From the NCBI GenBank assembly GCA_002205965.3, contig NADL03000451.1, positions 1,116,001-1,180,000 on the forward strand: a stretch of DNA of 64,000 nucleotides. Direction: 5' to 3'. Origin of the DNA: Kappaphycus alvarezii. Taxonomy: Eukaryota > Rhodophyta > Florideophyceae > Gigartinales > Solieriaceae. This document shows, piece by piece, positions 23,141 to 34,326 of this stretch. Within the stretch, counting starts at the first letter, position 1. Each line of letters starts with the position of its first letter. Below the pieces are notes generated by a model. The model had not been told where the DNA came from. It saw only the letters and a list, made by a program, of their open reading frames with translations, and searched no databases. The position numbers and the translations under genes were made by a program.

Positions 23141-24700
23141 CAAATGAGGGGTTCATTTGACACCTGGTCCGTACCTATCAGCCCCTAACTTGTATCTTAT
23201 ATTTAAACTGTTTAGCCATCCATTGGGCCAATTATTAGCCTAACTTACCTCCAACCTGTACATTTATTATTTGGTTGATATTTACGTTACTTAATACGCC
23301 GGTGCAGATAGTTACAGCCTAGCTAGCTAATATTTGTACCTCCTTCGCCACTAGGGACTACGTATAAACAGCCAATATGGTGTTGGCTCTGAACCTAACT
23401 TCCAAATTTCGCCGTTGCAACAACCTCGTCTATGGAAACTTTGGCTATAACCACGTTTATCCGCCCAGGTTCCCCTTTTATTCACCCTCTCTATCAATTA
23501 TACAACAAAATTGTCAACGGCAACTTTGGCTATGGTCACGTTTATCCGCCCGGGCTCCCCTTCTTTCCCCCTCTCTATCAAATATTATACTACACCTTTC
23601 ATTGTTTGTTCGTGATATTTGCTCAAACTCGGCGCCGTGGATTCCAACGTCTATATAAAAATAGCAGGTTATTGTTAGTGACAACACCTTTATCTCCAAG
23701 TGAGAGAATCAGCGCTGACCCATTACTACCCTCTTCTTGTAAAATCTTGCGCCACTGGTTTCTTCGATATTTTGACTGGATTCTTCTCAAGGTTCTAGCA
23801 TTCCGCGGATCTCGGCTCGGTCTTACAGCCGGAGGAAAAGTATGCTGTCCACTTGTCCAAAGAATCACCCGGATGTACTACCCCAACTGTAGTGCAATGC
23901 GCAGTGCGCAGTTCTTCTCGTCTAGGAACGGAACACCGTCAGAAAATGAGAAAACCAGCACTTAAACCAAGACCCACAGGTTTCGCTGTCCCCCTCTCTC
24001 TTTAAGCACCATGCGATGCAGTAGAACAGCTCTCCGGTGGCAAGGAGAAGTGGAGCTGGAAGAGCGGGGGTGATTCCTTGGACGGCTGGACGATATACTT
24101 GTCCTCCGGGTTGTAAGGCCTGGTTGTGGTCCGCGGAATGCTAGAAACTTGCTAAGAATCGATTCCAAAGAACATTAGACACCAGTGGGTAATACTGGAC
24201 AAAGGTGTAGTAGTGGGTCAGCAGTGCTGAATATCTATTTCGGAGATAAAGATGTTGTCACTAACCACAAACTTGAAGTTTCTATTCGTATATAGAAGCC
24301 GAAGTCGGGGCCCAAGAGTGGGTAAATATCACAAACAAACAACAAAGGGGTATTATAATATCGGATAGAGAGGGGGAAATAGAAAGGGGGACTCGGGCGG
24401 ATAAATGTGGCTATAGCCAAAGTTGCCGTTAGCAAGGTTTCTGCAAAGGCGGAAGTTGGGAGTCAAGTTCAGAGCCAAAACCGGGGTGGCTGTTTAATCT
24501 GGGGCCCTAGTGGCCAGGTATATATAAATACTAGTTAGCTAGGTTAGGGTTATCTACGATGGCGGATGAGTGAAGTTAAGGTCAGCAAAGTAAGGGAGAT
24601 CCAAGTTAGAGATAAGTAAATTCGACACTTGGCCCAATAGGTTCCTTTTACCTGCGAAAATATCAGGTCCAATTTGGGGGCCGAGTGGTCTGGATTGCAA
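23140..24700. repeat. Head-to-head inverted pair of LTR-like repeats
   Basis: The plus strand from about 23,220 to 23,875 matches the minus strand from about 24,650 back to 24,070, with moderate divergence. Landmarks shared in the same order are GCCACTAGGG, AAACAGCCA, TTGGCTCTGAAC, AACTTTGGCTAT, TTTATCCGCCC, CCCCTCTCTATC, TTAGTGACAACA, TTTATCTCC, TCTAGCATTCCGCGGA, TTACA-CC-GGAGGA and GTCCAA-GAATCACCC. The plus arm also has a tandem partial duplication (23,430-23,500 and 23,510-23,580). TATA-like words occur at about 23,650 and 24,290. About 190 bases separate the arms. This is best read as two solo LTRs or element ends in opposite orientation. Confidence 0.65.
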
Positions 24701-25439
24701 GCCCTCAAAACCTCTCGGGTGGGTATACCGTACCACGAGCAATAGTGGACGACAAACGAAAATTGAGCTTACTGTACAGTACAGTGCCTGCTGGTTAGCA
24801 GTGAATCAGATCAAAAAAAGATCACCAAAATCAGCTCTGCCGATGACAGTACAGTGTGAGTGCCAATTGCACTAAACCAACTTCTCCTCTCCGTCTGTGA
24901 GCTGTGCTACTGCATCGCAGGGTGCTTAAAGAGAAAGACGGACTGCGAACACCGTGCGAGTCTTTGTTTGTATACTGGATTTCTCATTATCTGACGAGAT
25001 TCCGTACCCAAACGGGAAAAACTGCGCACCGCGAATTGAACTACACCCCGACTCTGTAATGAACCAGAAAAATTTAATGCCGCTCATCATAAAAATGAAT
25101 TGGTAAATCTATTAAATACGCGGTACTATTCCTGAATATGAAATATAGTATTGAAACATATGATAACGTAAAATAGCATGTGAGATTTATCAAACAATGA
25201 CGATACTTTAAAAAACATCAAAAAGGCTCACAAAGCGGCCTCCCATGGGCCTTATTGCCCCTAAAATGAACATAAATACGAGATATTCAAGGCTATCTGT
25301 ACCTCTATGGAATACCTCGCCTCTTCAATATCTGATTTGAGCCAGTCTCGCGTACGCGATTGCGCATCCAATGAAAGCCACTGTTATCTTCCTCTCAAAA
25401 AGGATACCAACGAACGTTTAAATTTGGGGGTGACACAAA
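24701..25439. other. Spacer with short TACTG/CAGTA palindromes
   Basis: Contains TACTGTACAGTACAGTG at 24,770-24,786 and ACAGTACAGTG at 24,845-24,855. Otherwise it is AT-rich without a convincing frame. Confidence 0.45.
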
Positions 25440-27476
25440 TCCTAAAATGATTATCATAGTTCTCCTTCAGTTCTTCTTTGACAACCGCCACTAGTCACCC
25501 ACTACATTCCGAAGCCTTCCCATCGGGCCCAAAATATTTTCCACTACTATTCGGTCTCTATAAATTTTTAATTAAGAGTCCCTCCAGCTCCTACAATTTT
25601 CTGTTTGATGGTTTTTTCGGCAGGATAGCTCAAAAAAATGCCCGCTCCTGGATAATCTTTGTTCACCAATATTATCCACATATCTAGGTGCTCAGACGAC
25701 AACTCCCCGTTCTTTTGTGACTCTCTATCCACACTTCTTTCTTCTTTTTTTAGCTTCAAATATGAAGCAAAAATTCTCCTGGATATTTTGATATCAGACA
25801 CTGATGATGGACAATTTATAGAGAAACAAGAGCCATATCATTGGGAAGCACTGAAAACTCCACTTGTACTCATTCAATTTGTGCTTCCGTAAAAACTTTT
25901 CCCTGGTGTACACTTCCGCTAGGCCCAAAAGATAGCTGAAACGTTACGTCAGTAGCATAGCGCGCGTAAGTAAAAGTATCGAATGTCTGAATACTGTCCT
26001 TCAATTTTTTCATCGGAAACTCGGCTCCAACTGCAGTGGCATTATCCAAAATAAAATCAGAAACCAACCGCATAAAATTATAAAGGATTCAAACGAGAGC
26101 CCCTGTTTTCAAGTAGATGGGCAATCCAGTCTCACTGTCCACCATTTTTGGATTCGTTGGTACTAGTAGTGCATATTCGGAGAGATTTCTCTTTTTCTCT
26201 TTTCGCATACTGTGCAGGGGGAAATGTTTGGTTGCTTTAATGTTAGAAAGATGTGGGCGGTTGGGGGCCGGAATATCTTCGAGGGTTACGGTGATGGAAA
26301 GTCCTATTTGGAAGCAAACTGACTGTACTTTATATCTTATATGAGGCAAAGTGCTTTGACCTTACCACGAGATATGCCCACCCCCTTCTCATCCTTCTCC
26401 CCACCAATTTCTAACCTCTCTAGATTGGCAACGACATCACCGACGTCGTCGCCTTCTGAAGAGTTGAGATCAGACCAGTCCGTCCAGCGAGCAGGCACCC
26501 ACAAATGCCCCGTGCTGTACGGTCCCATCCCAGGCGAGTTAGTGTACCTCTCCGTGGCCCTAATAAGCCCACTCTCGCGCCATGACGTCTGCCCATAGAC
26601 GCCTTTGGGTGCTGTTTCGTAATCGGCGGCTTCTACCAAGATGGAAGATTGGAGCTTCCCGCCACTACGTGGCCGGGCGGGTGTTCGGTACCCCAGGGTA
26701 GTTAACTATGGGCCTGTTTCTTGAGGAACAGACGGAACCGAGTGAGAATCCGACCTGAAGCCATCCAATGTTGCGAACAAAAGGTCCCTCACGGAGCGGT
26801 TCATTGTGGGATCCTCCGGAATGTGCAAATGCCAGTCTCCTTTCCTCGCCCTCTTCTCCACAATCGTTTGAAAGGTCAAACATTCAAGATTATGTGGAAG
26901 AACTTACTACAAGCTTTTCAAGTGACTTGCAAATAAGAAGGAATGGCTCTTGAGCTATTCCGTCCTCGTACAGTAGTTTCCCTCTATAAAGCTCTCAAAT
27001 AGATTTCAAATCTTCTCAAATTCATCTACGCTAAAATTTTCATGCTTAGAATAGCGCACGATATGCCCGAACTTATAAAGCGTATCAAAAAGGGTCAGGA
27101 GAGCCATTTCCGCATCTCTTTCTCATCCCGGAGTAAAGCTGTAGTTTTCTGGACCTGTGTCGCTCTTTGCGGCTGCATCTGCGAGCAGTAGCAGCGCTTC
27201 GCTTCCTGCTGCGCTGAAAGGGGATACTCGAAGCAGTCTGATTCTTTTACGGTCTCTGAGACTGCTCAGAATGTTGGGGTCCAAATCTTGCGTAGCATGC
27301 GTTTGGTTTGGACTATAATCGCTAAGAGGGAGTTCAAATTGGAGGGCTGAATGTTCTGGGGGGATACAGGGATAAGGCTGATGAGACGGAGCGACCCCAC
27401 CATGTCCAAGTTTTCCAAAGCTGTGGATGTTTCTACTTGTGGCCTCTCGAGGACTCTTTGGCCCGCAGGAGGTCAA
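25440..27476 (-). pseudogene. DDE-type transposase, copy 2 (degraded)
   Basis: Minus-strand pieces follow the same protein order as copy 1. About 27,120-26,940 has YKFGHIVRYSKHENFSVDEF followed by IW-LFE. 26073-25870 has TFTYARYATDVTFQLSFGPSG. 25801-25568 has MWIILVNKDYPGAGIF. About 25,530-25,460 has YRDRIVVENILGPMGRLRN, resembling the 'R-IVEN-FGR' block of DDE_Tnp_4 transposases. Between them, 26639-26089 holds frames I cannot place (one with GLSITVTLEDIPAPNRP). 27476-27123 is an Ala/Pro-rich N-terminal frame. Many frame breaks and an interrupted core make this a relic. It is flanked upstream by an RT fragment. Confidence 0.6.
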
Positions 27477-27483
27477 TCAGTCT

Positions 27484-28125
27484 CTATCTCGAGAAGCAGT
27501 TGAACGCGTTATGTGCATCCACTGAGACAAGTGCGTGATCCTCCTCTTCTCCTTTGGTGTCGACCGGTCTTTGGTCTTCGTGCATAATGGAATCAAGTCT
27601 GCAGCGCACTCCGTTGAAATCTGCAGTGGGGCGAGGTATTCCCTCGTAGCGTTGGTGCACCGCGGGCAACGCCGGACAACTCGCTCTGCTATGGCCTCGT
27701 GAGTGAGTTGGGGTCAGGCGGAGCGGGGGCGGCGGTGGCGAGGCGAAGCTGTGAGGTCTTGGTGGAGGGGTTAGATGCAGTAGGATGCTGAGGAGGAGCC
27801 CGGAGTGAGGAGGCATGGTGACGATTGCGAGCGGCCATAACCTGACGACAGTGATAGAGACCGAGGAGCGGATGGAGGTATTGAGGAGAGCTTTCCTCAC
27901 AACGTAGAGAGGCTTGCTCACTCCAGCAATGGTGTCCCAGCGGGTGGAAGCACTCAGGTCAGGGGCGGTGTCGAGCTCACTTGCAAGGCGACGAGGTGCG
28001 GGCGGGTGGTGTCGAGGACGGCGACGAGGGCGCCATGATGGGCGTCGTGTATGTAGATTACCGCCCAGCCACCGACGCTGGGGATGATGACATGGGGCGG
28101 GAGGGGACAGCGGCGAGAGAGGCAC
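27484..28125 (-). pseudogene. Reverse transcriptase fragment (motif A region)
   Basis: The minus frame ends with GVRCRLDSIMHE and HALVSVDAHNAFNCFSR. The last block matches RT motif A of the element at 8.2-9.5 kb (LLTVDLKNAFNMCSR). The preceding 150 residues are Pro/Arg/His-rich and may be shadow translation of a G-rich strand. Downstream RT motifs B and C are absent; the fragment stops at about 27,484, where DDE copy 2 begins. Confidence 0.5.
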
Positions 28126-28280
28126 CTATGCGCTGGAGAGACTTTACCGTCTCACGGGAATCGGGGTGTCGCAAGTGCCTGAGGATGGGGCGATGGAAAG
28201 GGACATGATATTTGTAAGGCTGACGATCCCCAGCAAGAGCTGTAAGATACGTGTATGCAGCACATCTGCACATGGCAAAT

Positions 28281-28435
28281 GCGCTGCAGTACAGTACTGT
28301 ACTGTACTGCACTGTATCTTGGAATGCACCAGCGTGGCACTGACAGTCGCCTGACGAAACCCCAGGGACCCCAAAGAATGCTGTACCCGGAAGTTTGAAT
28401 CGCTGTACAGTACTGTACAGTAAAGTACAGTATAC
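28281..28435. repeat. TACTG/CAGTA palindromic arrays
   Basis: Two blocks of alternating TACTG and CAGTA units (28,286-28,316 and 28,402-28,433). Each can fold on itself. They belong to a family recurring at 24.8, 29.3, 44.8, 45.0, 46.7 and 51.5 kb. Confidence 0.75.
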
Positions 28436-29249
28436 AGGCTGTGCTCTGACCCTCCGGGTTAACCCCCCAGTCCTGGAAAGCAGCCTTCCGTAGCCAAGCG
28501 GCAGCCGTCCCTACTCGATGACGCGCCCTTCCTGCAGCGAATCCGGAGCAAAAGCCAGCGGACAATGGGCACGAGGCGAGTCAGCGAAGCATTTATTCGT
28601 GTACGGTACGTTGCGACGTGCGTATGGTAGGTTACCACAGAGTGTGCGTCGGATGAGACCGCCGCATATATTGGATCGGTATGGGCGATGGGTGGAGCGT
28701 GGTGTTGAGAGAGTTTGAATTATGGGATGTGGGAGAGTATCCGGGGGTGGTAGAGAGGGAGGGGGCTGGTGGTGGGGGATGTGTTTGAGGTTATGGGTTG
28801 GGGGAGGATGGGTTGGTGGGTTTGGATGAGTATGAGGGGATTGGGGGGTTTATGAACGGCCGTTTGAGTATCGGAGAGAGGTGAGTTTGTGTGTGATGGG
28901 TTCTTTTATAGGGTGTGTGTGTGAGCTGACTTGTTTATTGTTGTGTGGTTGTTGTTGATTGTGGGGGTGGTTGCGGGGATTGGGTGCAGATGGTGTGTGT
29001 GGAGGTGGGGGGTGAGGATTAGGGCGTGGACTTATGTGTACAATTGGGAGGTGGGTGGTAAGGGAATGACAATGGTGCCAGATGGGGATTATGTGGAATA
29101 CTTGGTCAGTGGACTCACTGGTGGGGCGGACGTTGGGATGGGCTCTGAATCTTTGCAGTGATTCGGTCCGAGGGTGTGCAACATGCCTTGGAGAATCGAT
29201 GTGGATCAAGTGGCCGTGCTTTCGCAGTATTTTGCACCCACTTGATCCC

Positions 29250-29366
29250 TATACAGTACAGTCCAGAGCAGAATTTTTGAGGGCGTTTTTTCTGCTTTTT
29301 TGGAAATTTTTGTGAAAAATAGGCATATACAGCACATGCTACTGTACAGTACAGTCCGTACTGCTA
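29250..29366. repeat. TACTG/CAGTA palindromic words upstream of SBPase
   Basis: ATACAGTACAGTCC at about 29,251-29,264 and CTACTGTACAGTACAGTCC at about 29,339-29,358, about 280 bases before the SBPase ATG. Confidence 0.7.
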
Positions 29367-29645
29367 CTTGAGACAAATTCGGTAAATGTTGCAAAAAACG
29401 ACGAAATTTGGTAAGAGGAGACCACACAAGTGCAGCGAGGAGCCACAGCCACAAACTCCGCCAAACTCAATCTCCCCTCAATTTTGCCCTGCATCTGCAT
29501 TAGCCTTGTAATCCCCATTTCCTGCATCAGGGTATCCATTCCATACCAGTCATCAACTCCCATACCCTCCCCAGCCTCCATCCCCTTCACTTACCGTCTC
29601 ACCTAACCCTCTTTCCCACTCATCACCTCATTCTTCTGCTCAACC

Positions 29646-30859
29646 ATGAACGCCTTTGTACCGTCGTCAACCTTCTCCCCACGACCATCTGCCTCTGCAC
29701 CGTCACTCTCCTCCGCCACCTCACCCTTCCTCTCCACCCAAATTTCCACCCGTCGCAGCAACCTTACCCGCCTTCCGACACCTTCAACTCAATCCCCCAT
29801 TTCAAATGCATGCCCAAGATGATCGCCACCGGTGAACCGTTGGAAGACTGGTTATATCGTGTCGAAAAAGACCTCGGCAAGTGCACGCGTGGCATTTTTA
29901 ATGCGTGCAAAGAAATCGCATACAAAATTAGGACGCCTCTTGTGACAAGATGGCGTGCTTTAATGACTTTGGGGACGAACAATTGGCAATCGATGTGTTG
30001 GCGGATAAGGTGATTTTCGATAATTTGGAGGGGTCTGGTGTGGTGGCCGTGGCGAGTTCGGAGGAGGTGCCGGTGGAAAAGCCGATTACCCGGGTGGCAA
30101 TTTTCCGTCGCCTTTGATCCATTGGACGGCTCGAGTATTATCGATACCAACTTTTCGGTCGGAACGTAGGTTTGTTTCCTTTTTTCCCTCTCTCTCATGT
30201 GAACAGGACACTGACGATGAGATAATTGTGGTTTGTTGTATTGTTGCGTTGCGGATAGCATCTTTGGAGTGTGGAAGGGGGATAAATTGGTGGGACAGAG
30301 TGGTCATGGAGTGTGTGTGCTGGGTTGGCGATTTACGGTCCGCGAACGACGATCACATTGGCGATTGACGGGGTGGATGGGCTCATGAATTTTTGTTGAT
30401 TGATGATTTTTCGGCAAAACATGGGTCATGGATTCATACGGCGGCGTTTAGTTCGGTGAATGAGGGCAAATTGTTTGCACCAGGCAATATGAGGGCGGCA
30501 CAGGATAACCCGGGTTATGCAAAACTGCTGGATCATTACTACTCGGAAAAATATCAGCTACGTTATACGGGAGGAATGGTTCCCGATGTGAATCAGATTT
30601 TGGTCAAGGGCAAGGGGGTGTTTTGCAACCCCGCTCACCGAGCGCAAAGGCAAAGTTGAGGGTATTGTACGAGGTGTTGCCGATTGGTTATGTGATTGAA
30701 AAGGCTGGAGGGAAATCGAGTAATGGAGCTGGTAGTGTGTTGGATATTGTGGTTGGATCGACAGAGGATCGTTCACAGGTTTGCTATGGATCTGCTGATG
30801 AGGTGAAGCGGTTTGAGGAAATGGTCGGTGTCAAGTATGCTGTTGAGGCCGCTGTGTAA
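29646..30859 (+). CDS. SBPase: Sedoheptulose-1,7-bisphosphatase, plastid-targeted
   Basis: Calvin-cycle enzyme that dephosphorylates sedoheptulose-1,7-bisphosphate in the plastid stroma. The ATG at 29646 opens a Ser/Thr/Pro-rich leader ([17 protein letters not shown]) with Phe at position 4, typical of a red-algal transit peptide. Family blocks follow in order: [17 protein letters not shown], the metal-binding [19 protein letters not shown] (FBPase-superfamily DPLDGSS), [21 protein letters not shown] and [12 protein letters not shown]. The C-terminus ends in [25 protein letters not shown] and [11 protein letters not shown] distinguish it from FBPase. A 93-base GT-AG intron interrupts it at 30166-30258. 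At least four single-base frame breaks are seen (about 29,800, 30,101, 30,340-30,385 and 30,640). Two are clearly one-base homopolymer losses. No catalytic residue appears missing. Confidence 0.92.
30166..30258 (+). other. Spliceosomal intron of SBPase
   Basis: Begins GTAGGT after GGAAC and ends GCGGATAG before CATCTTTGGA. Removing it joins SVGT to IFGVW, the contiguous family sequence. It has a pyrimidine-rich 5' half and is 93 bases long. Confidence 0.85.
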
Positions 30860-31130
30860 AGTTGGCATGATGTGGGGTGAGACATAATTTTTTTTTTGAG
30901 TTTGGTTTGCCTCTCCATATACGCACGTAAATTAACGCATTCAAGGGTTACATGACACATCAGCTTAGACTTGGAAGGTGATGCACCCGACGAGACCAAC
31001 CTCACCGTGTGCCGGTGCCAGCATTAGTATAATGATCCGTGAGCCTCAAACTTTGACGAATGAACAAATTTTTTTTGTCGCTCTCACAAATAATTTCCAC
31101 AGATGCACTTTTGCGGTACTGTAATGAAAT

Positions 31131-32118
31131 ATGCCTCACCATTTTTTGTCAATTTCAAAAACACAAACCTATGCAACAGCCGCACCCATTAACCGTCCAA
31201 CCACACGTGTGCAGCTTCTGCTCCCTTCAGTTACCGACGTCCTACCCATCGATGCCAGTATCACGGAAATCTCCCGACTAAGCGAAATAACGCGCACGTC
31301 AAACTCGACACCCAGGAGCCGCTATCCTTGCACGGACTGGTAGTCGGCACACAAGGTCCGAAACCGATCCACCGAAACCACGCGCCTGCAGCGTGCTATG
31401 CATCGTCCATGTGATTGATGAGAGTGATGAGGTTGGAGTTGAGGTGCGTTTGTGGAACCGGTATGCGATTGCAAGTGCTGCTGTAAGGGCTATGGATGTG
31501 GTGTATATTGGTGGGGTACGGGTTGGGATTGATGGTTGGGGTGGCGGGGTCTATTTAAAGTATGGGGGGGAGAGTATGATGACGAGGGTTGGAAAGGAGG
31601 AGGTGGGACGGGGGGTGAGTTGGTTGCATGGAGGGATCGTGAGTTTGGAGGGTTGAGTAGGTTGATTGGGGGGGTCGGGGTGGGATGGGAAGGGTTGGGA
31701 GGGGTGTTGTGGGGATGGGAGGGAGGGCGGAGTGGACGGGGGTTAGGGTGGGAAGTCGGGTTGAGAGGGAGTGGTTGTTTTGCGGATGGGTTACGACGGG
31801 GTGTGCAAGTTTGTGGGGGGTGTGGGCGGCGTCGTTGTGTAGGGTGTGTGGGGGCGGGGAAGAAATATCGGTTCGGGGAGGTGTTTGTTCGAGTGGGGAG
31901 GCCTGAGGCGCAACGGAGGTGGTGTGTGGTGAGGGGGGATGCGGTGGGGAGGTTGTTGTTGGGAGGGAGGCGGGGGAGGTGCGGGGGGAAAGGTGGTGGA
32001 TGAGTGTATACAGGTGTTGCGGGCTTTGGTTGGAGATGTTGGGGGGTTTAGAGTGGTGGTGAAAGTGGTGGCGGAGAGGAGGGTCGAGATGGAGCACCTG
32101 TTCGTGGATGAGGGGTGA
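31131..32118 (+). CDS. OB-fold, RPA/MEIOB-like single-stranded nucleic-acid-binding protein (tentative)
   Basis: Starts MPHHFLSISKTQTYATAA. After frame breaks at about 31,310 and 31,400 it runs HGLVVGTQGPKPIH, CSVLCIVHVIDESDEVGVEV, RLWNRYAIASAAVRAMDVV and YIGGVRVG, then YLKYGGESMMTR. This is the rhythm of an OB-fold barrel. A Cys-rich stretch follows near 31,800-31,850 (C-x2-C and C-x2-C in one frame). The C-terminal block is VVDECIQVLRALVGDVGG, then FRVVVKVVAERRVEMEHLFV, ending at 32118. Zinc plus C-terminal OB content recalls RPA1/MEIOB-type proteins. The family assignment is my inference. The gene sits 270 bases after SBPase on the same strand. The first 250 bases are C/A-rich and the rest strongly G/T-rich. 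Confidence 0.5.
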
Positions 32119-32468
32119 GGTGGTACAGCCAGTGGCTGTGGCGACGCCGTGGCCAATTGAAATTGAGGGTGCGGATGAGAGGAGTCACATGTGGCAATCT
32201 GGTTGGGTGATTTGGTACAGCCCAGTTTTTTCGCAAATTTGAAACGGTTTTGTAGGGGTACGTGGGTAAAACGGTGCGTCATTTATAAATACTGACAAAT
32301 GGTGACGGTATTCGTTGTCAACATTTGCAAGAAGCTTGGTGGCGCAGAGAAAAAGGTGTTTTGCTTTTTCTGAACACTGTGCAGGTGGAGCCTTTCAACA
32401 TTCAAAAAGAATTCGGCGCTGTGGGCAATGATGAGGACGACGAGTTTTGTTCAACCGATACCATTGTT
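32119..32468. other. Spacer / 5' region of the sigma-factor gene
   Basis: The frame of the sigma gene stays open upstream to 32325 but begins there with TTG. Real upstream coding sequence, or a 5' intron, cannot be excluded. Confidence 0.4.
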
Positions 32469-33532
32469 ATGGCATGTGGGAGAAGCGGCGTAGTAACAGT
32501 ATCACGACGAAGACCCAGAAGAGAGGTTGATATGGTGTCACGGACGGAGAGGCGGGCGCGAATGCAGGGTGGAGTTGCGGTACGAACGAGAGGGCCTGCT
32601 GCAGATAGAGGTTTGACAGACTTTATGAGGGATTTGTCAGAATACTCAATGCTTTCATTGGAGGAGGAGCGGGACCTGCTGACACGGGTTCAGGCGTTGA
32701 GAGAGCATGAACGAGTAAGGTTAGAATTGAAGGATGAGCTAGGAAGACAAGCAGAGGAGAGGGAAGTAGCAGCAAAGTTGGACAAGGAGGTGGAGGATAT
32801 CAACGGGAGAGGAAGGATTGCTTGCAGGCGAGGGATGAGGTGGTCAGAGCCAACTTGCGTCTAGTGGTACATGTGGCAAGCATGCAATACGGGAGAAGAA
32901 GCGTAGATTCGAGCGGCGTATCACTGGCCGACCTGATTCAAGAGGGGTGTCTAGCGCTGATACGAGCGGCAGAACGGTCGACGTGAATAAGGGGGAACGA
33001 TTCGCACCATATGCATTCAGGGCAGTGTGGGGCCGGTGCCAACGTGTCAACATGCCAGTAGGATGCATCGTTACATCCCGGATCGTTTAAAAACGGCGGT
33101 TCGAAAGAAGAAGCAAGCGCAATTCACCGGCAATTACAACCCCCCACACAAGACTCCAATTACCCGAAGGACCGGCTAGCACTTGCGGAACTGCATCTCA
33201 AGGGGGGTATCAGCCTTGATGCACCAGTCAAAGTCAAACGAAGGGTGTGTGATAGACGTGTTGCAATCAAGCATGGAACGACCGGAACAAGTGGTGGACA
33301 AACGACTGATGAGATGGCAAGTGTGGATGGCATGCCGTAAGCGGTTGTCGGCACGAGACGCGGAGGTGATCAAGTTGCGGTTTGGGTTGGATGATGAACG
33401 GCAAATTTTGGTGAAGGATATTGCGAAACGGGTGGGCGTGTCGGCGTCGAGAGTGCGCAGATCGTGTGGCAGGCGATCGAGACACTGCGGAGAACGGAAC
33501 CGGAACTCGTGGAGTTTTTGCATGATTTGTAG
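32469..33532 (+). CDS. Plastid RNA polymerase sigma-70 factor (SIG/RpoD family)
   Basis: Nuclear-encoded promoter-recognition subunit for the plastid bacterial-type RNA polymerase. The start at 32469 gives [20 protein letters not shown], a basic leader compatible with plastid import. Region 1.2 is [21 protein letters not shown]. Region 2 is [14 protein letters not shown], then [19 protein letters not shown] and [15 protein letters not shown]. Region 3 is near 33,070-33,240 ([22 protein letters not shown]). Region 4 helix-turn-helix is [15 protein letters not shown], then VGVSASRVR and, after a one-base break at about 33,455, [12 protein letters not shown]. It ends LVEFLHDL at 33532. Frame breaks occur at about 32,830, 32,895, 32,975, 33,090 and 33,230. 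All four conserved regions are present, so an intact gene is likely under sequence error. It follows the OB-fold gene on the same strand. Confidence 0.88.
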
Positions 33533-34326
33533 AGCGTGGGAGCCGCGGTGGATGGGATGGTGCTGCGTGCGAGTTGCGAGTTGCGAGATGGCGAGTTTGG
33601 GGTTGTTTTGAGTTGGGCGCTTTGATGGCTGCAGGCATTGGTGGGTTGAACAAATGTTGCAGCGTGCTCGATAGGGATTCCAAGTAGCCTCGAGGTTGAA
33701 GCTGTAACAGTGCGGAGCTGTTTTGGGACAGTGATAAATTATTCACGGTAAAAGAACCTAAGACTAACAAAATATGAACAATTTTGCGGAAAATTTGCTC
33801 ATCCTTGCAAGTCACCAATCTTTACTAGAACACCAAACCTTGCGACTGCCTTTACAATGGAGTCATTTTTACGACAACTGTGAAAACAAGGGTTTCAATC
33901 GAGGCATTCCTCTACAACGACACTCGGCGTTGGCAGTAACCTTTAAAGCTGCTTGTCTGCTGGCTGGCATCCCATCGACTTTCTGGTAGACTGTCGCTGG
34001 TGCTAGCATTCGACAGCAGTGATTTGTACATTGCTTCGACCATCGGTACACGTATTTAATATGACATTCAGATTTGCAACTCCAAATGGGTTCCAGCGAA
34101 TCCATACATCTCAATAAAGACACCCCCTTTTTCCCCTCGGAGAAATAGGGCCCAAATGGCCCAATTTGCGCCCTTCGAACAGTTTTCCCGGGAAACTGGC
34201 AATAGGAAATAGCCCTTTCAAAAAATTGCACTAAATGAATATTCTAACCACAAACATGAACCACTCATCCAACTGTAACTATTGGTTAAATTTATCTTTG
34301 ATCCTCAATAGGCACGACACCATCTA
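33533..34326. other. Spacer, no gene seen
   Basis: Short frames on both strands without recognisable content lie between the sigma gene and the pogo-type element. Confidence 0.4.

Larger units (their letters stand above)
28126..29645. other. Promoter-side region of SBPase with palindromic arrays and a G/T-rich block
   Basis: 28,281-28,435 and 29,250-29,366 hold TACTG/CAGTA arrays. 28,620-29,110 is strongly G/T-rich on plus, and 29,470-29,645 is C/T-rich leading into SBPase. Long frames here (for example minus 29209-28850, His/Pro-rich) look like composition artefacts. Confidence 0.45.

Noticed and set aside
28850..29209. Minus 119-codon His/Pro frame
   Set aside because: Composition artefact of the G/T-rich plus strand; no family pattern.
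29646..30859. Fructose-1,6-bisphosphatase
   Set aside because: The superfamily motif DPLDGSS is shared, but [17 protein letters not shown] and [12 protein letters not shown] are the SBPase forms.
31555..32282. Pro/His-rich minus frames of 163-180 codons
   Set aside because: Antisense of the G/T-rich OB-fold gene; the composition explains the open frames.
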